Below, piece by piece: positions 8,185 through 17,159 of a stretch of DNA of 64,000 nucleotides. Both the position numbers and the translations under genes were made by a program. Each line of letters opens with the position of its first letter. The stretch's first letter is position 1. This DNA is from Aquaspirillum sp. LM1 (GTDB lineage Bacteria > Pseudomonadota > Gammaproteobacteria > Burkholderiales > Aquaspirillaceae): assembly GCF_002002905.1 (NCBI RefSeq), contig NZ_CP019509.1, forward strand, positions 2,723,001 to 2,787,000, read 5' to 3'. The notes under the pieces were generated by a model. It had not been told where the DNA came from. It did no database searches and was given only the letters and a program-made list of their open reading frames with translations.

Positions 8185-10128
8185 CTATCCATCCCACTTT
8201 TGCGACACCCTCGGCAAGCCGGAGCTTGCTGCCTCCTGGGTCAACGAGTGTGATGGCCAGACCATCTTGACTGTGGCATAGCCCGCCTCCCCGGTTTGCC
8301 AGTCAATATGCACGCCGCTGTTCCTGCTCATTTCCAACAGTGCAGCATGTTCCATGTCCCGAATCAGCGGGCTGAGCTCCGGGCAGCCCAATTCGGCAAA
8401 CAAGCTGGCATAGAGGCAATGGCTCAGCGAAAACAGTACGCTGCCATCGTCGCGCTCACGCTCGACAAACGTCAGAACGCCATCCGCTTGATAGCTGTGC
8501 AGGAAAGCCCGCCAATATGCCAATACGCCCATTGCCGGATTTTCCAGCGTGGCCAGCAACTCGGCTGAAGGCCATAGCCAGTTCATTTCCATTGCCCCGG
8601 TATCTAAAAACATCTGGCGATACAAAGGTAGGGCCTGAGCCTGTCCCAGCACATCGCGCGCACTGCTGTAGCCAGCAGTAAACATGCTGATATCGCGGGT
8701 CAGCGGGGTATAAATGGCCGGACCCCGCTCGCGCACTTCAGCCAATTGGCGATGATGACGCTTCCAGCGCCACATGAAGCGGACAACAAAGCGGGCCAAC
8801 CCCAGTGCGCCCAGCCGGGATTTGAGTGCGCGCCACAGAGCGGAGTCGAGTAAAAAAGTTTTTTGCAGCGGCATCATGCGTGGGTGCTGCACCGGCACGC
8901 TATACCAGTTCTGGCCAAAATGCGGCAACAAGCCAACCTCGCCCTGGCTCACCCGACTCCAGCCAAAATAACGCTGCTCACTGACCAAGGTAGCCAGGCT
9001 GGTGCGTTTGTAACACACCCCGTAGCTGGCAAGATCCTGTGTCAGCCACTGCCTGACGCTGGCAGGTAGGGTTTCCATCGAAAATACCCCAGCAGTGGCT
9101 GGCAGAGCTTGCGCCAGATAGGCATCAATCAGGGCGCAGGCGGTCAGCGCGGTCAGATCGTAAGACGAAATCACGCCATGTAGCACTAGCCCACGTTCGG
9201 GCGAATCGTCGGGGTACACCCAGACGCAGGTATCCGGGTCGGCGTCTTTGCGCTGCTTCATCGATTGTCCGCTGCGATAAAACATGCCAGCAAAAAAATC
9301 GCGCTGACGTGGGCTCAGACGCCAGCGCGCCAGTGTGCGGGCAAAGCGTTGCGTGAGGTACTGCACATGAAAACGGCTATCGAGATCGCGAATGGACTGA
9401 GCCTGGCGTGCGGCTAACGCAGCCAGCCCAGCGGCTTCCGGGCTGGAGTAGGGAATCAGTTCCAGCGCTTGGGCATGCCCCGGAAATTGAAACAGATGAC
9501 GGCCATCACGCCAAGGCGTGGGAGCCGATTGCAGACGGTTGTCAAACCAGCCAGTGCAGCGACTGGAAAAATTGTCCAGCATGGCATACGGACTGGTTTT
9601 GCCACCGCCATAACCCGCCCCCATGTACAAACGGCAACGGTAAACGCCTGCGCTGGAGGCATGTTCGTCAGCCAGTTCCATCAGCATCAGTGATGACAAG
9701 CCTGGTGACAGCCCCATGCCAGTATAAATGCGCCGGCCTGCCGCGCAGGCCTGATCATGTAGCGCGTATACGCTTTGTGCGACATGGAGGTTATCGTTGA
9801 TATCGACGCAATCCGCCCCGGCCTGCATGCACAAAGTGTGGATGCGCGCACCAAACGCTTCGGTTGGTCCCATGGCCAGCACCACCAGCGAATAGCCACG
9901 GAAGACGTGTCCGACCAGCTCTGGCCGGGTCAGATCCAGAGGCACATGCAAAATATCTGCCGGCAGCAGCCCGGCAGCAGCGGCAGTGCGCGAGGCATAG
10001 TGCAGGCGTAATTCCGGATGGCGGCGGCGCAAGGCATGCAGGATACGCCTGCCAGTTTCACCGGTACCCCCTACGACTAGAATGGTGTAACCAGAAGATG
10101 TAGCAAGAGAAGCAGAAGTATCCGTCAT
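8185..10128 (-). CDS. Saccharopine-dehydrogenase-like oxidoreductase fused to an ATC-hydrolase-like domain
   Basis: A two-part protein of 647 residues. Residues 15-390 are a Rossmann-type saccharopine dehydrogenase-like reductase: nucleotide motif VVGGTGETGRRIL near residue 18, followed by DLTRPELVGHVFRG and YTGMGLSPGLSSLML. From about 440 to the end, the sequence resembles L-2-amino-thiazoline-4-carboxylate hydrolase (PF14196-type) proteins, with YxxLTRDISMFTAGYSSARDVLG, a C-terminal SHCLYASLFAELGCPELSP and DMEHA. The Cys I expect just before that Asp is Arg here. Inference: it reduces or otherwise processes thiazoline rings of the siderophore chain, taking the place of the Gfo/Idh-type reductases PchG/YbtU, which I do not find. 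It is translationally coupled (4-base overlap) to the upstream oxidoreductase. The hydrolase-domain call is from memory of the family and less certain than the reductase call. Confidence 0.65.
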   Translation of the reverse strand: MTDTSASLATSSGYTILVVGGTGETGRRILHALRRRHPELRLHYASRTAAAAGLLPADILHVPLDLTRPELVGHVFRGYSLVVLAMGPTEAFGARIHTLCMQAGADCVDINDNLHVAQSVYALHDQACAAGRRIYTGMGLSPGLSSLMLMELADEHASSAGVYRCRLYMGAGYGGGKTSPYAMLDNFSSRCTGWFDNRLQSAPTPWRDGRHLFQFPGHAQALELIPYSSPEAAGLAALAARQAQSIRDLDSRFHVQYLTQRFARTLARWRLSPRQRDFFAGMFYRSGQSMKQRKDADPDTCVWVYPDDSPERGLVLHGVISSYDLTALTACALIDAYLAQALPATAGVFSMETLPASVRQWLTQDLASYGVCYKRTSLATLVSEQRYFGWSRVSQGEVGLLPHFGQNWYSVPVQHPRMMPLQKTFLLDSALWRALKSRLGALGLARFVVRFMWRWKRHHRQLAEVRERGPAIYTPLTRDISMFTAGYSSARDVLGQAQALPLYRQMFLDTGAMEMNWLWPSAELLATLENPAMGVLAYWRAFLHSYQADGVLTFVERERDDGSVLFSLSHCLYASLFAELGCPELSPLIRDMEHAALLEMSRNSGVHIDWQTGEAGYATVKMVWPSHSLTQEAASSGLPRVSQKWDG

Positions 10129-11282
10129 GGTGCAACTCCAGCAGTGGCAGGGTGGGGATAGCAGGTACTGGACAGGCTTTCAATCACACCAGCCTGCTGC
10201 AATAGTGCAAAAAACGCACTTGCCGGCACAGCCTCATGCAGCATTTGCACACCCGGCGCAGGCCGGTTGCCTGGTTCCAGTAGGTAACGGGCAGTAATTC
10301 CCAGCGTGACGCCAGTGGCTTGATAGGTATCCGCGACCATCAAATCACCAGTGAGACGTTCGCCGGTACGCAGTTTGGCCTCGACATGAATGGCATACAG
10401 TGGCGTACGGGTGCGCATGTCGTGCGCGGACGCCCGCGCCATCCAGCAGGCAGCCCGCGCCGTGCCGGCAGGCGTTCGGTACATGCGTAAGACCTTGGCC
10501 ACCAGACCTACCATTGCCGCACGCGGCCCCAGATTGGCACCATACACTTTCAGACTATCCAACTGCAGTTGACGCCCCAGTCGACGCAGCTCTGCTGAAT
10601 AAATCAGCATGGTGTTCTGTGAGCCCAAGGGGGCAGGAAATTCAGCGCGGGAAGCCGCTCGGCGCAGCCGCACCGGGCACAATGTGTCGTGCTTAAGGTA
10701 GCAAAAACCATGCTCCTGACCAAAATCACCTAGGCCATGGATAATGTCCCATGCCGAGCTTTCGCTCCAGGCATCCCGCCCCACGTAGTACACCGACAAA
10801 GCCTCAGTGTGATGACTGGCCTGATGTTGTTCCAGGACATGCAATGGGAAAATCCCGGACAAGCCCGGCAATAGCCCGACATTGATCACCAGAGGCACGG
10901 GGGCTGCCTCACGGGTTTGTCGGTGCTCCAGATGCTGCAATAAAGGGTCGTAGCCGCCGGCATCCACCAGAGGGACCCCAGCGGCCCAGCAAGCATCAGC
11001 CACCCTACTTCCCACCACGCCAGAAGGTCCCAGGCAGGAAACCACAAGGTCGACTTCAGCGCAGGCGCGCATCAGTGCCTCGGGCTGGAAGGCATCCAGC
11101 GTCAGGCAGCGCACACGGGCGCACTGTTCGGCAGTCCAGGCCTCAGGCAGCGGGCGCGGCGTACGCGCAACCAGCGTCAGAGCGTAACGACTGTGAGTCA
11201 GCAGGTAGTGCGCCACCTCGCTACCAACACGACCAAATCCACCCAGAATCATGATCCGGGCGGAAAAATGAGCTTCACGCAT
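10125..11282 (-). CDS. Saccharopine-dehydrogenase-like oxidoreductase
   Basis: Product of 385 residues with an N-terminal NAD(P)-binding motif (ILGGFGRVGSEVAHYLL, residues 12-28), an ARTPRPLP turn, VVSCLGPSGVVGSRVADAC and INVGLLPGLSGIFP. All are typical of the saccharopine dehydrogenase-like reductase family. It is first in a two-gene unit with the reductase-hydrolase fusion. It is divergent from the MFS gene, with a Fur-box-like site between. Inference: a thiazoline reductase or other tailoring oxidoreductase of the metallophore. I recall that the enantio-pyochelin clusters use a reductase (PchK) different from PchG, but cannot confirm that it is this type. Lysine metabolism is unlikely given the context. 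Confidence 0.75.
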   Translation of the reverse strand: MREAHFSARIMILGGFGRVGSEVAHYLLTHSRYALTLVARTPRPLPEAWTAEQCARVRCLTLDAFQPEALMRACAEVDLVVSCLGPSGVVGSRVADACWAAGVPLVDAGGYDPLLQHLEHRQTREAAPVPLVINVGLLPGLSGIFPLHVLEQHQASHHTEALSVYYVGRDAWSESSAWDIIHGLGDFGQEHGFCYLKHDTLCPVRLRRAASRAEFPAPLGSQNTMLIYSAELRRLGRQLQLDSLKVYGANLGPRAAMVGLVAKVLRMYRTPAGTARAACWMARASAHDMRTRTPLYAIHVEAKLRTGERLTGDLMVADTYQATGVTLGITARYLLEPGNRPAPGVQMLHEAVPASAFFALLQQAGVIESLSSTCYPHPATAGVAP

Positions 11283-11720
11283 GGGCTAAAGTCACCTGTA
11301 ATGCAAAGCATCATCTGAACTGGCACGGCAAACGCCCATAAGTTGAGAGAAGGGACGAAGGCGCGGCAAATGCAAGATGACGCTGTCTAGAGTTGTTGAA
11401 GCAGGCGGGCTGAGACAGCAAGGCGACCAGCCAGGCCTAGTGCGATAAAAATGACTGCCGATCGCGCCATCACCATTGCGGCATTGGCAAAGGAATGTGC
11501 TTGTGGCCAGCCCATCATCAAATAATAACAATTATCAGTCCACCCAAAGACGGCAAGTGTTGCCCGCTTCGGGAATTTTTTCCGCCACAGATAAAAAACT
11601 CCCGATCAGGGGAGGGGCTGACATCAACGGGTGGCACACTTCCTCACCCACCGGCTATTTTGTTTGTTGACCAACGGCATTGCCGGGGGTGTGTTTTTCT
11701 CAAACCTGTCTGGATTGCCC
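11283..11720. promoter_or_regulatory. Divergent intergenic region with Fur-box-like site
   Basis: This non-coding stretch separates the oxidoreductase pair (leftward) from the MFS gene (rightward). At 11521-11539, AATAATAACAATTATCAGT matches the Fur consensus GATAATGATAATCATTATC at 12 of 19 positions by my count. It is embedded in the only AT-rich patch of the region. It could serve both promoters. The match is weaker than those before the synthetase operon and the AraC gene. Confidence 0.45.
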
Positions 11721-12950
11721 ATGTCGTCTCGCTCGGCTTCTTCTTTATTGCTACCCTTGCTGGCTGCCCTGTACACCATGCAAGGCATGAATGTGGGCCT
11801 GGCGTTTGATGCGTATCCGGTGTTATTGCGCCATGCCGGGGTATCGCTGGAAACACTGTCCTTGTTGCCACTCGCCAGTCTGCCCTGGATTGTGAAATTT
11901 CTGTGGGCACCTCTGCTGGATAACTATTGGTCACCCCGGTTTGGCCGGCGCAAGAGCTGGATCATCCCTGCACAGTGCTTGCAGGGCTGCTTACTGGTGG
12001 TAATTGCCTTGCTACCTTTCAACACAGCCACCACTTCCATTCTGATGGTGGTGATTTTTGTTTCCTGCATGGTGGGCAGCACTCAAGACATTGCTACCGA
12101 CGGGTTAGCCGCCGATCTGTCGCATGGCAAAACCCTGGTGAATGCCAATGCCGTGCAGGTAGGAGGACTGGCAGGCGGTATGCTGCTGGGTGGGCCGGGG
12201 GTATTGATGTGTTCGGAAGTGCTGGACAAAACTCAGGCCATTCTGCTGATGGCTGGTTTGGTCTGGGCTACAGTCGGCTGGCTGCTGCTGTGGTCAGAGC
12301 CTGCCGGACCACGCATTTCGCGCTCGCCGGCCCGTCTGCGGAAAACCTGGGAACGCAAGGGATTTATGCCTTTGTTCGCGCTGGCTTTGTTTGCGCCACT
12401 GGCCGGATCTATTCTATACAACCTGGTACGCATGATTTTGCTGGATGGTGGCCTGTCGATAAGCGAGGTTGGGGTACTCACCGGTATTGAGGGCTATGGC
12501 AGCGTGCTGATGGGAAGTGTGCTGGCGTCGTGGCTGCTGCTGCATGGACGATTGTTCTGGATGTTTCTGGTAGCCAGCGTACTGGTGTTGCTGGCCAGTC
12601 TGGGCTGGCTACTGTTGCTGCAACTCCCTGGTGCCTTGCACTCATGGTTACCGGTAGGATTGATTGCTACTACGGGACTAGGATTGGGCATCATCAATGT
12701 CAGTACATTCAAATTGCTGATGGACTATGTCCAGCGCGGAGATCAGGCGGCAACCGACTATGCCGTGTTTCAAAGCACGGGCTTGGGTTCGGACATCATG
12801 GCGTCGATGTTATCCACGGCAGTATCGGCTTGGCTGGGCTACACTGCTGGCGTGGCGCTCTCCACCCTGGCAGCCATCTGGCTGATCGTGGGTTGGTGGT
12901 TAATCGGGCGAGCATGGAGCATGCCAACACCACCTGAGGCCGTACACTGA
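11721..12950 (+). CDS. YbtX/AmpG-like MFS transporter
   Basis: A 409-residue major facilitator protein with about 12 hydrophobic segments. The motif-A region between helices 2 and 3 reads APLLDNYWSPRFGRRKSW, and the STQDIATDGLAADL segment is typical of the RhtX/FptX/YbtX and AmpG branch. FptX and RhtX import ferric siderophores across the inner membrane; YbtX sits in the yersiniabactin locus with a less clear role. Inference: uptake or export of this cluster's metallophore. The start ATG at 11721 was preferred to 11631 because the 30 extra residues are not membrane-like and the helix begins just after MSSRSASS; the ribosome binding site is weak either way. The PPTase gene is convergent and ends 17 bases away. 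Confidence 0.8.
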   Translation: MSSRSASSLLLPLLAALYTMQGMNVGLAFDAYPVLLRHAGVSLETLSLLPLASLPWIVKFLWAPLLDNYWSPRFGRRKSWIIPAQCLQGCLLVVIALLPFNTATTSILMVVIFVSCMVGSTQDIATDGLAADLSHGKTLVNANAVQVGGLAGGMLLGGPGVLMCSEVLDKTQAILLMAGLVWATVGWLLLWSEPAGPRISRSPARLRKTWERKGFMPLFALALFAPLAGSILYNLVRMILLDGGLSISEVGVLTGIEGYGSVLMGSVLASWLLLHGRLFWMFLVASVLVLLASLGWLLLLQLPGALHSWLPVGLIATTGLGLGIINVSTFKLLMDYVQRGDQAATDYAVFQSTGLGSDIMASMLSTAVSAWLGYTAGVALSTLAAIWLIVGWWLIGRAWSMPTPPEAVH

Positions 12951-12966
12951 GCCAAATCCCGCCTGT

Positions 12967-13758
12967 TCAGCCAGCTGGTGCATCCGGGTCGGGATGGACT
13001 AGCAAAGTGGTCAGGCGGATACCTGACCACTGATAACGCCCCCAGATCAATTGTCCGGCACGCCAGCGCGGGTGAATATCCTGCATCAGACGCAGACAAA
13101 ACCAGCCCGCCTGCGCCGTCACCAGACGCGCCACCTGAAAATCCAGATAGCTGCGCACATCCGGAAACACTGCCTTGAACAGGCTTTCTTTGGCCGAAAA
13201 CGCCAGCGTCAGCCAGCGTGCGGGATCTTCATCAGTGGGGCGCAGCTCTTGTTCTTGCGCATCCAGAATCATTTCTGCCAACGCTGGCTGCGCAGCATCA
13301 TCGATCAAATCCTCCAAATCCACACCCAGCGCCAGCCTGTCGCCAATGTCATGCGCCACGGCAGCAATGGCATGCCCATGCCCACCTCGCCGGGTATGAC
13401 TGATAGTGCCGCACACACCTACTGGCCAGCAGGGTTCCCGTTGCGCACCAACCGGCACAGACGTCCAGCCTCTCCCTGCTGCCAGCAGTGCATGTCCGGC
13501 ACAGTAACGTCCAGCCAGAAACTCAGCCAGCCTGGCTGGTGCCGCACCGCGCAAAACGTCGGGCCGGGCAATATTGAGCAGGATAAACAGGTTCGGGTCA
13601 AAACGGGCAGGCTCAAAACGCGCTTCGCGCAGATGAATGCCAGCTGCCAGCAGAATGTCGCCAGACGTACGAATTGGTAGAGGGTGCAAGCAGGTGGCCA
13701 GAGCAGGCAGGTGATCAATGCCGAGTGCGTCCAGGCAGAACCGGTTGGGGTGGGGCAT
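12967..13758 (-). CDS. Sfp/EntD-type 4'-phosphopantetheinyl transferase
   Basis: Transfers the phosphopantetheine arm of CoA to the carrier-protein serines, activating the ArCP and PCP domains of the two synthetases. The 263-residue protein has the EntD-like PVGAQREPCWPVGVCGTISHT segment, the Mg-binding GVDLED motif and the FSAKESLFKAVFPDV signature, in the right order and spacing. I chose the ATG at 13758; an ATG at 13935 would add 59 Cys-rich residues with no family similarity. It is divergent from the synthetase operon and probably shares its Fur-controlled intergenic region. Confidence 0.9.
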   Translation of the reverse strand: MPHPNRFCLDALGIDHLPALATCLHPLPIRTSGDILLAAGIHLREARFEPARFDPNLFILLNIARPDVLRGAAPARLAEFLAGRYCAGHALLAAGRGWTSVPVGAQREPCWPVGVCGTISHTRRGGHGHAIAAVAHDIGDRLALGVDLEDLIDDAAQPALAEMILDAQEQELRPTDEDPARWLTLAFSAKESLFKAVFPDVRSYLDFQVARLVTAQAGWFCLRLMQDIHPRWRAGQLIWGRYQWSGIRLTTLLVHPDPDAPAG

Positions 13759-14150
13759 GGTGAACAGGTAATAAACGGAGCAGATGGCACACCACGCACA
13801 GACTACATGGCATGACGCCCGCCCACTACCCGTAAATGTCTGGAATCCCCCCGGAAAAGTTCTGTGCCAAGGCGATACCTGATGGAGATGGCAACAGGGC
13901 GCGGCACAACAGGAATCAACATAAAATAATGCCAAGAATTTATTTCACCGCACAACCTTAATTAAAAACCGGAATAGGGCGTTATCAGCCGGATTGGGGT
14001 GGCTATGGCGGGTGGGAGTCTCCTACATTTCAACATGTAATGATTATCAATAACCAATAAGCTCACGATCTATCGCCGATGCCAGCCAGAATGCCTCCTG
14101 CTCAGGCTGGGCAGGCCGATCAGCTTGTCAGCCACGGACAAGGCCCCACC
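13759..14150. promoter_or_regulatory. Intergenic control region with Fur box, PPTase/synthetase operon
   Basis: Non-coding region between divergent genes. At 14036-14054, read on the minus strand, GTTATTGATAATCATTACA matches the Fur consensus GATAATGATAATCATTATC at 15 of 19 positions. It is about 100 bases before the fused ligase/synthase start. An AT-rich block (about 13919-13975) lies nearer the PPTase and may hold its promoter. Iron repression of the biosynthetic operon is the natural inference. Confidence 0.75.
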
Positions 14151-17100
14151 ATGGACGAGTATGCATTTATTCCGTTTCCTCCCGAGCATGTTCAACGCTA
14201 CCAGCAGGCAGGTTACTGGCAACAGCAGACGCTAGGCCAGCAACTGCGCGACTGGGCCAGCCGGTTTGCCTCGCGCATTGCCGTGGTGGATGGTGAACAG
14301 CGCATCAGTTATCAAGCGCTGGATCAGCAAGTTGACCGCTTGAGCGCCAGCCTGCATGCGCTTGGAATTACCCAGGGCGACCGGGTGCTGGTGCAACTGC
14401 CCAACAGCCTGGCGTTTGTCAGCGTATGTTTTGCCCTGTTCCGTCTGGGTGCCTGGCCGATTCTGGCCATGCCATCGCAACGCAGCCATGATATCCAGGC
14501 GCTGTGTCATCTGGCTGAACCGGTGGCATATATTGCTCCGACCCGTTTTCTTGGCTTTGATTATCGCCCCTTGGCGGACGAGGTCAGTGCCCAGCATCCA
14601 GCCGTGCAGGTGTTCTTGCTCGATGCCGGACTTGACCCATTTTCCTGCTTTGCTCCCGCGCCGCCAGCTGCAGCAGATTGGCCTGAACCTGACCCATTTT
14701 CACCGGCCCTGCTCTTGCTTTCTGGCGGCACAACAGGCACCCCAAAGCTGATTCCGCGCACCCATGCCGACTATCTGTACAACGCGCAAACTATGGCGCA
14801 GTGTAGTGGAGTCAATTCACAGACGGTATACCTGGCCGCCCTGCCGGTTGCCCATAACTTCCCCTTGTCTTGCCCCGGCCTGCTGGGAGTCTGGCAAGCA
14901 GGCGGCTGCGTCGTCATGGCGCGCACGCCAGGTTTTGATGAGACATTTCCGCTGATCGCCCGCGAGCGGGTTACTTTGACAGCGCTGGTGCCGCCATTGG
15001 TCCAACTATGGGTCAGTGCTCGCGAATGGGACAATAGCGATCTGTCCAGCCTGGAAGTGCTGCAAGTCGGTGGCTCCCGGCTAGATCGCGGGCTAGCCGC
15101 GGCCATCACACCAGCGCTGGGTTGCCAGTTGCAACAAGTGTTTGGTATGGCCGAAGGGCTGATTTGTTGCACCCGACTGAATGACCCACTCCAGCAGGTG
15201 CTTCATACCCAGGGCCGGGCAATTTCACCACTGGATGAAGTGCGGATTGTTGACCCGGACACGGGCCTTCCGGTGCAGGAAGGTGAATGCGGAGAATTGC
15301 AGGTTCGCGGCCCTTACACTATCCAGGGCTATTACCGCGCCGCTGCGCACAATGCGCTGAGTTTCACTGCCGATGGCTTTTATCGTTCCGGCGACTGGGT
15401 GTGGCGCACGCCTGAAGGTAATCTGGTAGTGGAAGGGCGCATCAAGGAGCAAATCAACCGAGCGGGTGAAAAAATTGCCAGCGCCGAAGTAGAAGATGCG
15501 TTGAGTGGTTACCCTGGCATGAGCCAGTGCACGCTAGTTGGCGTCGCTGACGACAGCCTAGGTGAGCGCAGTTGCCTGTGTATGATTGCCGATGGCGAAC
15601 CACCCTCACTGGGCGAAATCCAGCATGCACTGCAGGCCAAAGGTTTTCCCCGTTACAAGCAGCCAGATCAGTTGCTGTGCGTCAGATCTTGGCCACTGAC
15701 GTCGGTGGGCAAGATTGACAAGCGCCAGTTGGCGCAATGGGCAACCCAGGCCTACGCTCAACCACAGGGCACTCCACCTGGCTACCACGAAATCGACTGC
15801 CCGATTGACAGTGATGTCTGGTCGTTGGCCACTCAATTGGCCAGCACCACCATGGCCAACACCTATGTGCTGTACGAACAGGGTGACACCTGCCTGCTTG
15901 CCCTGGATACGGCGGCCACCCTGACGGCCCTCCCCGATGTAGTGATGTATCAGCAGGCGGGAGAATCATGGCGCTACCCTGGCCCGCCCAGCCCTGAACA
16001 GCTCCATGCCGTATGCCAGCGCATTCCGTTGCGCGATTGGCGCCTCTATGGGTTAGGTCAGTTCGAACTGGCACATCTGTTCCATCAAACCGGCGTGGCG
16101 CTGGACCCCATGCAGCCTTTGCTGCAGTTGTTCATTCCCCAGCATGAGTTGCGAATCTCGCCAGGGTCAGTGCTGATTCGCAGCCTGGATGCTGATGCAC
16201 TACCCATGCTGCAGCAGTGGGTGCAACGCAGTCAGACCACGTTGCGCAACCCGCAAGATACAGCGGTATCACCACTGGTGCTTGCCGAGGTATCCAGCCA
16301 GAACGCCGAGCATTACCAGCAGCAAGTTGCCAAGGCTGTTGCTGATATCCAGGCCGGAAATTACCAGAAAATCATCCTGTCCAGACAAGTCAGCGTGCCC
16401 GTGCCTGTTGATCTACCGGCCAGTTATCGGCTGGGGCGCCAGCACAATACCCCGGCACGTTCTTTTTTGGTGCAACTGCCCTCCGTACAGCTACTGGGCT
16501 TCAGTCCAGAAACGGTCGTGGAAGTCAGTGCCCAGCGGCAAGTGAGCACCCAGCCGTTGGCCGGAACCCGCTCACTGGGCCGAGACGCCCAGCACGAAGC
16601 AGAACTGCGTAAGGAACTGCTCAACGACACCAAGGAAATTGCCGAGCACGCCGTCTCAGTCAAGCTGGCTTGCGAGGAACTGGGCAGCATCTGCATCGAA
16701 GGTTCAGTGCATGTGCCCCAATTCATGCAGGTGTTGCGCCGAGGATCGGTACAACACCTAGCCTCGCGGGTGCATGGCCAGTTGCGCGATGAACTGAGCG
16801 CCTGGCATGCCTTTGCCGCACTGTTTCCTGCCGTGACAGCATCCGGCATTCCCAAGCAGCCGTCACTGCGCGCCATTGCCCAGTATGAAGGCCAGCCACG
16901 TGGCGCATACAGCGGCTGCATCATGCATCTTGACGCCAATGGCACGCTAGACGCTGCCTTGGTTTTACGAAGCCTGTATCAACAAAATGGTCACTGCTGG
17001 TTACAGGCCGGTGCCGGTATCGTCGACCAGTCTCGTCCAGCGCGTGAGCTGGAAGAAACCATTGAAAAACTCAGTTGTATTGCCCGTTATCTGGTGGCGC

Positions 17101-17159
17101 GCCCTACTCATCACGCCGCAGGCAGTGATTTTTCTTGCGAGATCTCGACATGTCAGTAA
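14151..17159 (+). CDS. Fused salicyl-AMP ligase / salicylate synthase
   Basis: A 1,002-residue fusion of two enzymes that are separate in the yersiniabactin system (YbtE and YbtS). Residues 1-545 are an aryl-acid adenylating enzyme, with the YAFIPFPPE opening typical of DhbE/YbtE, the ATP loop LLSGGTTGTPKLIPRTH near residue 190, FGMAEGLICCTRL, and the C-terminal Lys motif TSVGKIDKRQL. Residues about 700-1000 are a chorismate-utilising salicylate synthase, with YQKIILSRQV, QPLAGTRSLG, KEIAEHAVSV, HLASRVHGQL and AVTASGIPKQPSLRAI, followed by RGAYSG. It makes salicylate from chorismate, activates it as the adenylate and loads it on the ArCP of the next protein. The ATG at 14151 fits the family N-terminus; one at 14079 would add 24 unlike residues. 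It overlaps the next gene by 10 bases. Confidence 0.9.
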   Translation: MDEYAFIPFPPEHVQRYQQAGYWQQQTLGQQLRDWASRFASRIAVVDGEQRISYQALDQQVDRLSASLHALGITQGDRVLVQLPNSLAFVSVCFALFRLGAWPILAMPSQRSHDIQALCHLAEPVAYIAPTRFLGFDYRPLADEVSAQHPAVQVFLLDAGLDPFSCFAPAPPAAADWPEPDPFSPALLLLSGGTTGTPKLIPRTHADYLYNAQTMAQCSGVNSQTVYLAALPVAHNFPLSCPGLLGVWQAGGCVVMARTPGFDETFPLIARERVTLTALVPPLVQLWVSAREWDNSDLSSLEVLQVGGSRLDRGLAAAITPALGCQLQQVFGMAEGLICCTRLNDPLQQVLHTQGRAISPLDEVRIVDPDTGLPVQEGECGELQVRGPYTIQGYYRAAAHNALSFTADGFYRSGDWVWRTPEGNLVVEGRIKEQINRAGEKIASAEVEDALSGYPGMSQCTLVGVADDSLGERSCLCMIADGEPPSLGEIQHALQAKGFPRYKQPDQLLCVRSWPLTSVGKIDKRQLAQWATQAYAQPQGTPPGYHEIDCPIDSDVWSLATQLASTTMANTYVLYEQGDTCLLALDTAATLTALPDVVMYQQAGESWRYPGPPSPEQLHAVCQRIPLRDWRLYGLGQFELAHLFHQTGVALDPMQPLLQLFIPQHELRISPGSVLIRSLDADALPMLQQWVQRSQTTLRNPQDTAVSPLVLAEVSSQNAEHYQQQVAKAVADIQAGNYQKIILSRQVSVPVPVDLPASYRLGRQHNTPARSFLVQLPSVQLLGFSPETVVEVSAQRQVSTQPLAGTRSLGRDAQHEAELRKELLNDTKEIAEHAVSVKLACEELGSICIEGSVHVPQFMQVLRRGSVQHLASRVHGQLRDELSAWHAFAALFPAVTASGIPKQPSLRAIAQYEGQPRGAYSGCIMHLDANGTLDAALVLRSLYQQNGHCWLQAGAGIVDQSRPARELEETIEKLSCIARYLVARPTHHAAGSDFSCEISTCQ

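Noticed and set aside
13759-13935. N-terminal extension of the PPTase from the ATG at 13935
   Set aside because: The extra 59 residues are Cys-rich and unlike the family. The shorter form has the standard length.
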